Under the pieces are notes generated by a model. The model searched no databases. It saw only the letters and a list, made by a program, of their open reading frames with translations, and was not told the DNA's origin. From assembly GCA_938041335.1 (NCBI GenBank), contig CALIAF010000018.1:1-35352 (forward strand): DNA of 35,352 nucleotides. The letters run 5' to 3'. Below, in pieces: positions 7,493 to 14,666 of the stretch (positions within the stretch are counted from its first letter, which is position 1; each line of letters opens with the position of its first letter). The stretch comes from an uncultured Ulvibacter sp. GTDB lineage: Bacteria > Bacteroidota > Bacteroidia > Flavobacteriales > Flavobacteriaceae. A program made the position numbers and the translations under genes.

Positions 7493-8528
7493 TGAAGTGT
7501 TAGGCCCAGAGCCAGCAGGTAATGATGATTTACATGAACATTTTAGGTTTGTAGCAGATAAAGGCCAGCAGCCTTTGCGGGTAGACAAATACTTAATGAA
7601 TCGCGTAGAGAATGCGACGCGTAATAAAATCCAGAAAGCAGCAAAAGAAGGAAATATCTTTGTAAACGATGTGATTGTAAAATCGAGTTACAAAGTAAAG
7701 CCAGATGATGTGGTGACAGTGCTTTTTGAGCATCCGCCGTACGAGATGCTCCTCACTCCAGAAGATATTGCGATAGACGTGGTCTATGAAGATGATGATG
7801 TGCTTGTTGTCAACAAAGAACCAGGCATGGTAGTCCACCCTGGACATGGAAACTACAGCGGTACTTTAATTAATGCTTTGATTCATCACTTTGATAATCT
7901 CCCAAACAACTCAAGCAATCGCCCAGGATTAGTGCATCGTATTGATAAAGACACTAGTGGATTGCTCGTGGTGGCAAAAACAGAACTTGCAATGACGCAT
8001 TTGTCAAAGCAGTTTTTTAACAAGACCACGGAGCGAGAATATGTCGCGTTGGTTTGGGGAAATGTAGATGAAGACGAAGGCACCATAGAAGGTCACATAG
8101 GTCGTCATCCTAAAAACAGACTACAGAATACCGTATATATAGGCGAAGAAGCCGACGAAAAAGGGAAAGCTGCCGTGACGCATTTTAAGGTTTTAGAGCG
8201 TTTTGGGTATGTTACTTTAGTAAGTTGCAGACTAGAAACCGGCCGCACACACCAGATACGTGTACACATGAAATTTATAGGTCATACGCTCTTTAACGAC
8301 GAGCGTTATGGAGGAGAGCGAATCTTAAAAGGAACCACTTTTACAAAGTACAAGCAGTTTGTAGATAACTGTTTTAAAGTGCTTCCTAGACAAGCTCTCC
8401 ACGCTAGAACCCTTGGTTTTGTGCATCCTACTACAGGAGAGACCCTGCGTTTTGAAAGTAAAATTCCTCAAGATATTGAAGACTGTCTAGACAAGTGGCG
8501 CAACTACTCTAAGAATGTGATTGAGTAG
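7482..8528 (+). CDS. rluD: 23S rRNA pseudouridine synthase, RluD family
   Basis: I start it at the ATG at 7482 (348 residues). An ATG directly before it at 7479 is equally possible, and longer versions have no support. An N-terminal S4 RNA-binding domain (LRVDKYLMNRVENATRNKIQ, about 32-51) precedes the catalytic domain. Motif II is HRIDKDTSGLL at 152-162, with Asp155 as the catalytic aspartate, and RTHQIRVHM follows further on. Family members isomerise uridines in helix 69 of 23S rRNA. It overlaps the PASTA gene by 11 nt and leads directly into the GNAT gene (stop at 8528, next ATG at 8529). Confidence 0.93.
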   Translation: MDNDEVLGPEPAGNDDLHEHFRFVADKGQQPLRVDKYLMNRVENATRNKIQKAAKEGNIFVNDVIVKSSYKVKPDDVVTVLFEHPPYEMLLTPEDIAIDVVYEDDDVLVVNKEPGMVVHPGHGNYSGTLINALIHHFDNLPNNSSNRPGLVHRIDKDTSGLLVVAKTELAMTHLSKQFFNKTTEREYVALVWGNVDEDEGTIEGHIGRHPKNRLQNTVYIGEEADEKGKAAVTHFKVLERFGYVTLVSCRLETGRTHQIRVHMKFIGHTLFNDERYGGERILKGTTFTKYKQFVDNCFKVLPRQALHARTLGFVHPTTGETLRFESKIPQDIEDCLDKWRNYSKNVIE

Positions 8529-9041
8529 ATGACACTAACTAACAGTACCCTCGACGATATTCCAGAGATTTTTAGGCTATATAAACTTGCTACAGATTTT
8601 CAGGTCATCAAGTTTCCAGAAAACCAATGGCCCGTATTTGATAAAAAACTGGTTACTAGAGAGATTCTTGAAAAACGTCAATATAAATTAGTTATTAAAA
8701 ATAAAACAGCTTGTGTTTGGGCGATCACTTTTAACGATGCGCAAATATGGGAAGAGCGTGATAATAATACGTCTATTTATATACATAGAATAGCTACAAA
8801 CCCAGATTTTAGAGGTAATAACTTTGTTCAAGAGATTGTAGATTGGGCTAGAGTATATGCCAAAAGTAACAATAAAACGCACATTAGATTAGATACCTGC
8901 GGGAATAATGTGCGACTCATTAAACATTACACAGATTGTGGTTTTACTTTTTTAGGGATCAATACATTAAAAAACGCCTCAGACCTACCTTCACATTATA
9001 AAAATGCAGACGTCTGCTTTTTTGAGATTAAAATAGCCTAA
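8529..9041 (+). CDS. GNAT family N-acetyltransferase with a degenerate CoA loop
   Basis: 170 residues. The fold order is right: TLDDIPEIFRLYKLA at the start, YIHRIATNPDFRGNNFVQEIVDWA as motif A (about 79-102, quoted in part), then RLDTCGNNVRLIKHYTDCGF as motif B. The usual R/Q-x-x-G-x-G/A loop reads FRGNNFVQE, so the second glycine is replaced by Asn. It may bind acetyl-CoA weakly or differently. It follows rluD with no gap, so the two are probably co-transcribed. Substrate unknown. Confidence 0.8.
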   Translation: MTLTNSTLDDIPEIFRLYKLATDFQVIKFPENQWPVFDKKLVTREILEKRQYKLVIKNKTACVWAITFNDAQIWEERDNNTSIYIHRIATNPDFRGNNFVQEIVDWARVYAKSNNKTHIRLDTCGNNVRLIKHYTDCGFTFLGINTLKNASDLPSHYKNADVCFFEIKIA

Positions 9042-9228
9042 CATTTTATCAGATAAGATAAAGTGCCTATTCTAAGTTATTTTTGCTACTTCTGAAATGT
9101 TATAAATGAAGCGCAGCTTTTATTAAAGACATTATGATTGTAGTTTCTTATCGTTAGGTTAATTTTAAAGATAGCAAGCCATACTAAAGTCTCAATTTCT
9201 TTTTATTTTTATACAAAATTAGATGCTT
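9042..9228. other. Intergenic stretch before yaaA
   Basis: About 187 AT-rich bases. I see no RNA gene, terminator with a long stem, or repeat. It presumably carries the yaaA promoter, but no clean TAnnTTTG box with a spaced TTG is visible. Confidence 0.4.
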
Positions 9229-9990
9229 ATGAAAATCGTTGTATCACCAGCAAAATCTCTTGATTACGAAACTAAATTACCTACGTCTAGAGGGACGCAG
9301 CCTCAATTTTTAGAGCAGGCAGCAACATTAAATGCTACCCTTGAAAAAAAATCTAAAAAAGCCGTTGGGGAGTTAATGCACATAAGTGATAAACTGGCCG
9401 AACTTAATTACCAGCGTTATAAAGCGTTTACAATACCTTTTACCAAAAGCAATGCAAGACCGGCTGGGTATGCCTTTGCTGGAGATGTGTATACTGGTTT
9501 AGATGCCTATAGTATTTCAGAAAAAAAAATAGATACGATGCAAGATACCTTGCGCATTCTCTCTGGACTGTATGGTGTATTACGACCTTTAGATTTAATG
9601 CAACCGTACCGTTTAGAAATGGGAACAAAACTTAAAATAGGTAAAAGTGAAAATCTTTACCAATTCTGGGGTGATAGCGTTACCGAAGCTTTAAATAATG
9701 AGCTAGCAGACGATGAGACTTTTGTAAATCTTGCCAGCCAAGAATATTTTAAAGTCATAAATAAGAAGCTGCTTAAGGTATCCATAATCAGCCCAGTATT
9801 TAAAGATTTCAAAAACGGAAAGCTAAAAATCATCTCTTTCTTTGCAAAAAAGGCAAGAGGTAGTATGGCGCGTTATCTAATAGACGTAGACGCTAAAAAT
9901 AGTCAAGATATTTTAGGTTTTGATCGTGATGGGTATCGCTATAGCGAGGAGCATACGGTAAAGGAGAATGAGCCTGTTTTTATTAGGTAG
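9229..9990 (+). CDS. yaaA: Peroxide stress protein YaaA (DUF328/UPF0246)
   Basis: 253 residues from the ATG at 9229; an ATG two codons earlier (9223) is also open. The start [14 protein letters not shown] is the family hallmark. [21 protein letters not shown] (about 118-138, quoted in part), NLYQFWGD and NLASQEYFK also match. In E. coli YaaA limits free iron and DNA damage during hydrogen peroxide stress and binds DNA. It stands alone, with REP-like repeats just downstream and DNA-processing genes beyond. Confidence 0.93.
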   Translation: MKIVVSPAKSLDYETKLPTSRGTQPQFLEQAATLNATLEKKSKKAVGELMHISDKLAELNYQRYKAFTIPFTKSNARPAGYAFAGDVYTGLDAYSISEKKIDTMQDTLRILSGLYGVLRPLDLMQPYRLEMGTKLKIGKSENLYQFWGDSVTEALNNELADDETFVNLASQEYFKVINKKLLKVSIISPVFKDFKNGKLKIISFFAKKARGSMARYLIDVDAKNSQDILGFDRDGYRYSEEHTVKENEPVFIR

Positions 9991-10006
9991 TTGGTCTATT
10001 GTTGTG

Positions 10007-10093
10007 CTTCGACAAGCTTAGAATAACATCACGATCTTTAAAAAAATTCACTGTCACCCTGTCCCGATAGTTATCGGGAGTCGAAGGGCGAGC
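10007..10093. repeat. REP-like repeats after yaaA
   Basis: Two members of the TTCGACAAGCTCAG repeat family sit in the yaaA to GIY-YIG gap. One is a forward copy at 10007-10021 (CTTCGACAAGCTTAG). The other, at 10052-10093, starts TGTCACCCTGTCCCGATAG, holds the hairpin CCCGATAGTTATCGGG and ends in TCGAAGGGCGAGC. They are non-coding and palindromic and could act as weak terminators. Confidence 0.7.
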
Positions 10094-10132
10094 ACTAACC
10101 AGAGTCTAATTAATTAGCAATACTAGCTAAAG

Positions 10133-10438
10133 ATGAAATCTTATTATGTTTATATTTTGAAATGTGCAGACTTATCCTATTATACTGGGATGACAAGCGA
10201 TTTAGAAAAAAGATTGACCCAGCATCAAGAAGGAAAAACTTTTGACGGTTATACAGTAACAAGAAGACCAGTTCAATTAATCTGGCATGTAACTTGTAAT
10301 GATCCAAATGATGCTATTAGACTAGAAAAACAAATAAAAGGATGGTCAAGAAAAAAGAAAGAGGCTTTGATAAATGGGGATTTTAAAAAGCTGGTTACTT
10401 ATTCAAAAAATTACACCGAGTACGGTAAAGCTGAGTGA
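10133..10438 (+). CDS. GIY-YIG nuclease family protein
   Basis: 101 residues, a stand-alone GIY-YIG domain. The two-strand signature appears as YYVYILKC (about 4-11) and YYTGMTSDLEKRLTQHQ (about 16-32), with the conserved Arg (R27) and a later Glu in AIRLEKQIKGWSRKKKEALI. This is the UPF0213/YhbQ-like small group, metal-dependent DNA endonucleases of unclear cellular role that are often multicopy in flavobacteria. It is flanked on both sides by REP-like repeats, which suggests it travels with them or lies in a recombination-prone site. Confidence 0.9.
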   Translation: MKSYYVYILKCADLSYYTGMTSDLEKRLTQHQEGKTFDGYTVTRRPVQLIWHVTCNDPNDAIRLEKQIKGWSRKKKEALINGDFKKLVTYSKNYTEYGKAE

Positions 10439-10460
10439 TTGCTTGATTAATCGAGCGTGC

Positions 10461-10535
10461 ACTTCGACAAGCTCAGTGTGACAAAATTTGATAACAAACA
10501 CAAAACTAAAGATGTCAGTTTGAGCTTGTCGAAGA
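10461..10535. repeat. Inverted REP pair 1
   Basis: A forward copy ACTTCGACAAGCTCAGTGTG (10461-10480) followed by ACA faces an inverted copy GTCAGTTTGAGCTTGTCGAA starting at 10514. The two arms can pair into a long stem with about 30 bases between them. This is the arrangement of a REP doublet. Confidence 0.75.
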
Positions 10536-10576
10536 CCCACAAAGATATGCCGTAATACAAGGACTTACTATAATAG

Positions 10577-10653
10577 CACTTCGACAGGCTCAGTGTGACA
10601 AAATATAATTAGATTTGAATAAACATGACTGTCACCCTGAGCTTGTCGAAGGG
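10577..10653. repeat. Inverted REP pair 2
   Basis: A forward copy CACTTCGACAGGCTCAGTGT begins at about 10578. It is followed by an inverted copy CTGTCACCCTGAGCTTGTCG beginning at 10629. Same family and same head-to-head layout as the pair at 10461-10535, ending 38 bases before the start of the glycosylase-like gene. Confidence 0.75.
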
Positions 10654-10691
10654 CTACACAGGACAAAGCATCAAATAAATAGCCCCATAAA

Positions 10692-11387
10692 TTGTTCAAC
10701 CACACCCACCCATACAAACCATTTAATATTGAAAACGCCACTAAATTAATAGTAGGCACATTACCACCACCTAGATTTACGACGGGAGCACTCAAACTCG
10801 GAGATGTAAATTTCAGCTACGGCAGTATTGATGGTCAATTGTGGCCTATACTAAACGCTATTTTTGACGCAAATCTAGTTTTTGAAACCACCCAACAAGC
10901 CATAACACAAAGGCGGTCACTACTTATTAAAAATAACATTGGAATCTGCGATATTGTAGCCGCTGCAAAAAGGGAGAAAATAGATGCCAGTGATATTGGT
11001 ATGCAAGATGTTACATTAAGAAAACTTATAGAAGTACTGGAAGCCCACCCTAAAGTAGACACCTTATTATTTACAGGAGGAAATAGTAAAAATGGACCAG
11101 AGTATTTTTTTAGAAGATTATTAAAAGAAAACGATTTAAAACTCGAAGTTATAAGTGATGTAGTTCCAAGAATACATAGTTTTCAATTGCCAATTTCAAC
11201 ACGATTAATTTACACAGTGTCATTAACCGCCCCAAGCGGAGCAGCAAATAGAGCAGTGGGGAGTTTGCAAGCTTATAAAGAAATGAAAGCCGCCTTCCCA
11301 AACAAGAACACAATAGATTTTAGAATAGATCAATACCGGCCATATTTCACCCAACAAAAAAGCGACTGGTTACCCAATCGCTCTTAA
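10692..11387 (+). CDS. Uracil-DNA glycosylase superfamily protein
   Basis: 231 residues. KLIVGTLPPPRFTTG (about 18-32), the FSYGSIDGQLWPIL segment and the NIGICDIVAAAKREKIDASD stretch fit the family 6 type of the uracil/hypoxanthine-DNA glycosylase superfamily. LLFTGGNSKNG and VSLTAPSGAANRA form the C-terminal catalytic-side loops. Such enzymes remove deaminated bases in DNA. The start is a TTG at 10692: the frame is closed by TAG at 10680 and contains no earlier ATG. The TTG lies just after a REP pair that may have displaced the original upstream region. It converges on the bTHX gene with no gap. Confidence 0.8.
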   Translation: MFNHTHPYKPFNIENATKLIVGTLPPPRFTTGALKLGDVNFSYGSIDGQLWPILNAIFDANLVFETTQQAITQRRSLLIKNNIGICDIVAAAKREKIDASDIGMQDVTLRKLIEVLEAHPKVDTLLFTGGNSKNGPEYFFRRLLKENDLKLEVISDVVPRIHSFQLPISTRLIYTVSLTAPSGAANRAVGSLQAYKEMKAAFPNKNTIDFRIDQYRPYFTQQKSDWLPNRS

Positions 11388-11516
11388 CTAATTCTGAGGC
11401 GTATTCCCTTTTATTTTCTTTGGGCGTATTCTAAACTTTTTACGTTTAGGTCTTAGTTTCCCAAAAGTACCGATGAATATTTTACCTCTTCGTGATTTTC
11501 TATCTCCTTTTCCCAT
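11388..11516 (-). CDS. 30S ribosomal protein bTHX
   Basis: 42 residues, found by hand translation from the ATG at 11516 to the TAG at 11388. The sequence opens [20 protein letters not shown] and continues with [17 protein letters not shown]. This matches the very basic, Gly-rich N-terminus of the Thx/bTHX family, which sits in the head of the 30S subunit in Thermus and is widespread in Bacteroidota. About 40 percent of its residues are Lys or Arg. Its stop touches the stop of the convergent glycosylase-like gene. Confidence 0.87.
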   Translation of the reverse strand: MGKGDRKSRRGKIFIGTFGKLRPKRKKFRIRPKKIKGNTPQN

Positions 11517-11528
11517 AATATTTTTTTT

Positions 11529-11552
11529 GTCATACCCGCGAAGGCGGGTATC
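11529..11552. repeat. 8-4-8 palindrome, intergenic copy
   Basis: ATACCCGC-GAAG-GCGGGTAT at 11532-11551, with the flanks GTC and C. In the plus direction it is followed by CTTTTTTG, so it could end transcription of the glycosylase-like gene. A half copy (GTCATTTCCGC) follows at 11559. It is the same family as the two copies inside trpF. Confidence 0.75.
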
Positions 11553-11685
11553 TTTTTTGTCATTTCCGCACTTCGACTATCGCTCTGGATAAACTTCGGC
11601 CGAAATCGCAGTGTTTTTTAATACCTCTAATTTACAATCAATCAAGCTAAATACAATTAATCTGATTTGTAAACCTTTGTTAAAC

Positions 11686-12447
11686 CTACCTTATCGAAGA
11701 CACAAATTCTCCAATCCCTTCAACACCTTTTTTGGTTAACATTTTTATAAAAGCACTCCCTATTATAGCTCCATTAGCATAAGTGGTAGCAGCCTCAAAA
11801 GTTTCAGAATTACTAATCCCAAACCCTACTATTTGCGGGTTGTTGAGCTTCATGTTTTTTACACGAGCAAAGTAGTCTGTTTGCACATTTCCGAAGCCAG
11901 ATTGAGCGCCCGTAACACTTGCACTGCTCACCATGTAGATAAAGCCGCTGCTAGCATTGTCTATTTGTCTAATACGGGCATCACTAGTTTGTGGTGTGAT
12001 TAAGAAAACATTAATCAATCCATACTTTTCAAAAGTAGCTTGGTAATGTTCTTGGTATTCTGCCAGAGGTAAGTCTGGTAAAATAAACCCGTCAATCCCA
12101 ATCTCTTGGCATTTTTTACAGAAATTCTCCACACCATATTGTAGCACGGGATTAAAATATCCCATTATGATTAATGGAATAGAAACTGTCTTTCTAATGT
12201 CTTTTAACTGCTCAAAAAGTAGGGCAGTGGTCATTCCGTTTTTGAGCGCCTGCGTGCCACTGGCCTGAATGGTCGGGCCGTCTGCGAGAGGATCACTAAA
12301 GGGTAATCCAATCTCGACCATGTCCACTCCGTTTTCTTGCAGACTTTCTAGTATTGTGACCGTATCATCAATATTAGGATATCCAGCGGTGAAGTAGATG
12401 GAGAGTAACTTTGAGTTTTTTTTTAATCTTTCTGTAATGCGATTCAT
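11686..12447 (-). CDS. trpA: Tryptophan synthase alpha subunit
   Basis: 253 residues. It cleaves indole-3-glycerol phosphate to indole and glyceraldehyde-3-phosphate and passes indole to TrpB. VEIGLPFSDPLADGP (44-58) holds the catalytic Glu45 and Asp56, GFILPDLP and GFGISNSE are the usual strands and phosphate loop, and the length is slightly short of the usual 265 or so. It is the last gene of the operon and is separated from trpB by 252 bases of repeat-like sequence, unlike the tight spacing seen upstream. Confidence 0.97.
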   Translation of the reverse strand: MNRITERLKKNSKLLSIYFTAGYPNIDDTVTILESLQENGVDMVEIGLPFSDPLADGPTIQASGTQALKNGMTTALLFEQLKDIRKTVSIPLIIMGYFNPVLQYGVENFCKKCQEIGIDGFILPDLPLAEYQEHYQATFEKYGLINVFLITPQTSDARIRQIDNASSGFIYMVSSASVTGAQSGFGNVQTDYFARVKNMKLNNPQIVGFGISNSETFEAATTYANGAIIGSAFIKMLTKKGVEGIGEFVSSIR

Positions 12448-12462
12448 GTAGTATAAGTTTGT

Positions 12463-12699
12463 GTCATTTCCGCGAAAGGAAACTAATATTGGAGATTAAC
12501 GATTTTTGATTTTTGAACTATTGGAACATCGAATATAAAACCGCAGAACACAGAATGATGAAGTTTTAAAAAATAATGATTAATGCAATTTTCAGCAACA
12601 AGTTTTACTTCTGAGTTCGTAATTCAAAATTCGATATTCATTATTCATTTTTTTTAAATTCAACAATCAAAAATCTCCAATCTCCAATCGTTAATCTTT
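12463..12699. repeat. Inverted-repeat element between trpB and trpA
   Basis: The gap starts with a broken 8-4-8 palindrome (TCATTTCCGCGAAAGGAAAC, 12465-12484). It then holds an element of about 200 bases with imperfect inverted ends. The left end reads GATTAACGATTTTTGATTTT from 12494. The right end, on the other strand, reads GATTAACGATTGGAGATTGG and then AGATTTTTGATTGTTGAA, so the right arm carries about 12 extra bases. There is no open frame inside. It looks like a non-autonomous (MITE-like) or structural repeat. Confidence 0.55.
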
Positions 12700-13881
12700 T
12701 TATAGTTTAAAATATTCAATGTAAGTGTTAAGATCCTTATCCCCACGACCACTTAAGTTAACCACTACCACATCATCTTTTTTAAACTTTCTAGTTTCAA
12801 AAATTGCTAAGGCGTGACTACTTTCTATTGCAGGAATAATTCCTTCTAGTTTACTAAGCGCCAATCCAGCGTTCATGGCGTCATCATCTGTAACACTTAT
12901 AAATTCGCCACGGCCACTTGTAAAAAGATGCGCGTGCATTGGACCCACGCCCGGATAATCTAATCCAGCACTAATAGAATAAGGCTCTGTAATCTGCCCA
13001 TCATCTGTTTGCATTAAAAGTGTTTTGCTTCCGTGGATAATTCCCATTTTACCTAATGCTGAGGTAGCAGCACTCGCTCCACTATGTATTCCTTTTCCTG
13101 CGGCTTCAACGGCGATGATACCTACTTCGGGTTGGTCTAAATAATGATAATAAGCTCCCGCAGCATTGCTACCTCCACCTACACAAGCCACTACAAAATC
13201 TGGATTTGACCGTCCTTCTTTTTCTTGTAATTGTGCTTTGATTTCTTCAGAAATTACACTCTGAAAACGCGCCACCATATCTGGATAGGGATGAGGTCCA
13301 ACAACGCTACCAATAATATAATGCGTATCTGTAGGGTTATTAATCCAATCTCTAATGGCTTCATTTGTGGCGTCTTTTAAGGTTCTACTTCCACTTAAAG
13401 CTGGCACTACCGTGGCACCGAGCATTTTCATTCTCGCCACGTTTGGGGCTTGTCGCGCGATGTCAATCTCGCCCATATATACGATACATTCTAATCCCAT
13501 TAATGCGCAAACCGTTGCTGTAGCAACGCCGTGTTGGCCTGCACCTGTTTCTGCTATTATGCGTTTTTTACCTAAGCGTTGTGCCATCAAAATCTGCCCG
13601 ATGGTGTTATTTACTTTATGTGCTCCCGTGTGACATAAGTCTTCCCGTTTTAAGTAGATTTTTGCCCCATACTTTTCGCTCATTCTTTTGGCAAAATACA
13701 AAGGCGTTGGTCTACCCACATACTCCCGTAATAAGGATTGAAATTCTTCCTGAAATTCTGGTGAAGACATCACGGCAATGTATTGCTGTCGCAATTCTTC
13801 TACATTTGGATAGAGCATTTCTGGGATGTAAGCACCGCCAAATTCGCCATAATATCCCTTTTCGTCTACGTTATAGTTCAT
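12700..13881 (-). CDS. trpB: Tryptophan synthase beta subunit
   Basis: 393 residues, the usual length. It condenses indole with serine using [16 protein letters not shown] contains the PLP lysine Lys89, [10 protein letters not shown] is the substrate-carboxylate loop, and [15 protein letters not shown] is the phosphate cradle. ESSHALA and SGRGDKD close the active site. It lies 66 bases after trpF; that gap holds an inverted REP pair. Confidence 0.98.
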   Translation of the reverse strand: MNYNVDEKGYYGEFGGAYIPEMLYPNVEELRQQYIAVMSSPEFQEEFQSLLREYVGRPTPLYFAKRMSEKYGAKIYLKREDLCHTGAHKVNNTIGQILMAQRLGKKRIIAETGAGQHGVATATVCALMGLECIVYMGEIDIARQAPNVARMKMLGATVVPALSGSRTLKDATNEAIRDWINNPTDTHYIIGSVVGPHPYPDMVARFQSVISEEIKAQLQEKEGRSNPDFVVACVGGGSNAAGAYYHYLDQPEVGIIAVEAAGKGIHSGASAATSALGKMGIIHGSKTLLMQTDDGQITEPYSISAGLDYPGVGPMHAHLFTSGRGEFISVTDDDAMNAGLALSKLEGIIPAIESSHALAIFETRKFKKDDVVVVNLSGRGDKDLNTYIEYFKL

Positions 13882-13893
13882 ATCTAATTGTTG

Positions 13894-13946
13894 CCCTTCG
13901 ACAGGCCCAGGGTGACAGTTATTTGTCTTGCTGAGCTTGTCGAAGC
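13894..13946. repeat. Inverted REP pair in the trpF-trpB gap
   Basis: A forward copy CCCTTCGACAGGCCCAGGGT at about 13894 faces an inverted copy CTGAGCTTGTCGAAGC at 13931-13946. The arms CTTCGACAGGC and GCTTGTCGAAG can form a stem in the trp mRNA, starting 2 bases after the trpF stop codon. It could influence mRNA stability between trpF and trpB. Confidence 0.75.
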
Positions 13947-13947
13947 A

Positions 13948-14619
13948 TTATTCTAATTCTTTAATTAATTCTTTCAATGCCGCAATATCCTTCAATCCCG
14001 GCGCACTCTCAAATTTGCTATTCACATCAATCGCGTAAATAGGCAAATTGGTCTGAAGTAATTCTTTCACTTTGGAAACGTTATCCATTGAAATACCACC
14101 GCTTAAAATAAAAGGCTTAGTGCTAGGGTATTGTTGCAAAACAGACCAATCAAATGCAAAACCATTACCGCCTTTATCTTTTCCTTTCGTGTCAAATAGA
14201 AACTTATCTACCAATTTTTCATAAGGGAAGAGGCTGTCAAAATCAAAATTTTCTCCTACAGAAAACACCTTCCACACTTCGACCGGGCTATTTAATTTCG
14301 ACTTATAAATACCTTGATTAATCTCATTTACATACAAAACAGATTCATCACCGTGCAACTGGATCACATCTAGTTTATACGTTTTAATATGTTTCATAAT
14401 AAATGAAATAGAAACATCAACAAACACACCTACCTTTTTTACACCCGCGCAGGCGGGTATCTCATCCAACTCATAATTACGGGGGCTTTTATCATAGAAG
14501 ATAAACCCTAAATAGTCAGGCTGCAATGCTGCGACCTCTGCTATATTGTGTTTCATTCCGCATATTTTTATTCCCACGGAGGTGGGAATCTCTGCCTTGT
14601 ATTGATGGTTACTTTTCAT
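13948..14619 (-). CDS. trpF: Phosphoribosylanthranilate isomerase with palindrome-derived segments
   Basis: 223 residues. It converts phosphoribosylanthranilate to CdRP. The catalytic Cys20 sits in IKICGMK, and LQPDYLGFIFYDKSPR, KKVGVFVDVS, VIQLHGDES, FLFDTKGKDKGGNGFAFDW and PFILSGGIS complete the barrel. Normal TrpF starts at about M-x-IKICGMK; here about 14 residues precede it, and six of those codons come from a 20-nt palindrome at 14570-14589. A GTG at 14577 inside the palindrome could be the real start. A second palindrome at 14441-14460 encodes IPACAG just before KKVGVFV, in a variable loop. Function is probably kept, since all core motifs are intact. Confidence 0.95.
   Translation of the reverse strand: MKSNHQYKAEIPTSVGIKICGMKHNIAEVAALQPDYLGFIFYDKSPRNYELDEIPACAGVKKVGVFVDVSISFIMKHIKTYKLDVIQLHGDESVLYVNEINQGIYKSKLNSPVEVWKVFSVGENFDFDSLFPYEKLVDKFLFDTKGKDKGGNGFAFDWSVLQQYPSTKPFILSGGISMDNVSKVKELLQTNLPIYAIDVNSKFESAPGLKDIAALKELIKELE
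14441..14460. repeat. 8-4-8 palindrome inside trpF (loop copy)
   Basis: Plus-strand ACACCCGC-GCAG-GCGGGTAT, followed by CTC. It lies in frame in trpF and encodes IPACAG within DEIPACAGVKK. One arm mismatch is seen (C for T at the second base). Confidence 0.85.
14570..14589. repeat. 8-4-8 palindrome inside trpF (N-terminal copy)
   Basis: Plus-strand ATTCCCAC-GGAG-GTGGGAAT, a perfect 8-bp stem, followed by CTC as in the copy at 14441. It encodes IPTSVG immediately before the conserved IKICGMK of trpF and includes a possible GTG start. Confidence 0.85.
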
Positions 14620-14666
14620 TAGCTACAATCTTCTGGACTTATTACTACTGGTTCTAGTAAAGCGCT

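Noticed and set aside
10133-10653. Repeats around GIY-YIG considered as a CRISPR array
   Set aside because: The copies are inverted, unequally spaced and too few; no cas gene is present.
10568-10795. Minus-strand 75-codon frame with RQAQGDS and HTEPVEV
   Set aside because: These peptides are the usual translation of REP-like repeats, and the frame runs antisense into the glycosylase-like gene.
11529-11552. Palindrome considered as a terminator for the trp operon
   Set aside because: On the minus strand it is not followed by T, and it lies more than 130 bases after trpA.
12500-12699. trpB-trpA gap considered as a second attenuator or riboswitch
   Set aside because: No T-run terminator, no leader peptide with Trp and no known aptamer core; the inverted ends fit a repeat element better.
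13581-13934. Plus-strand 117-codon frame opposite trpB
   Set aside because: It is antisense to the well-conserved trpB and ends in the REP pair; no family likeness.
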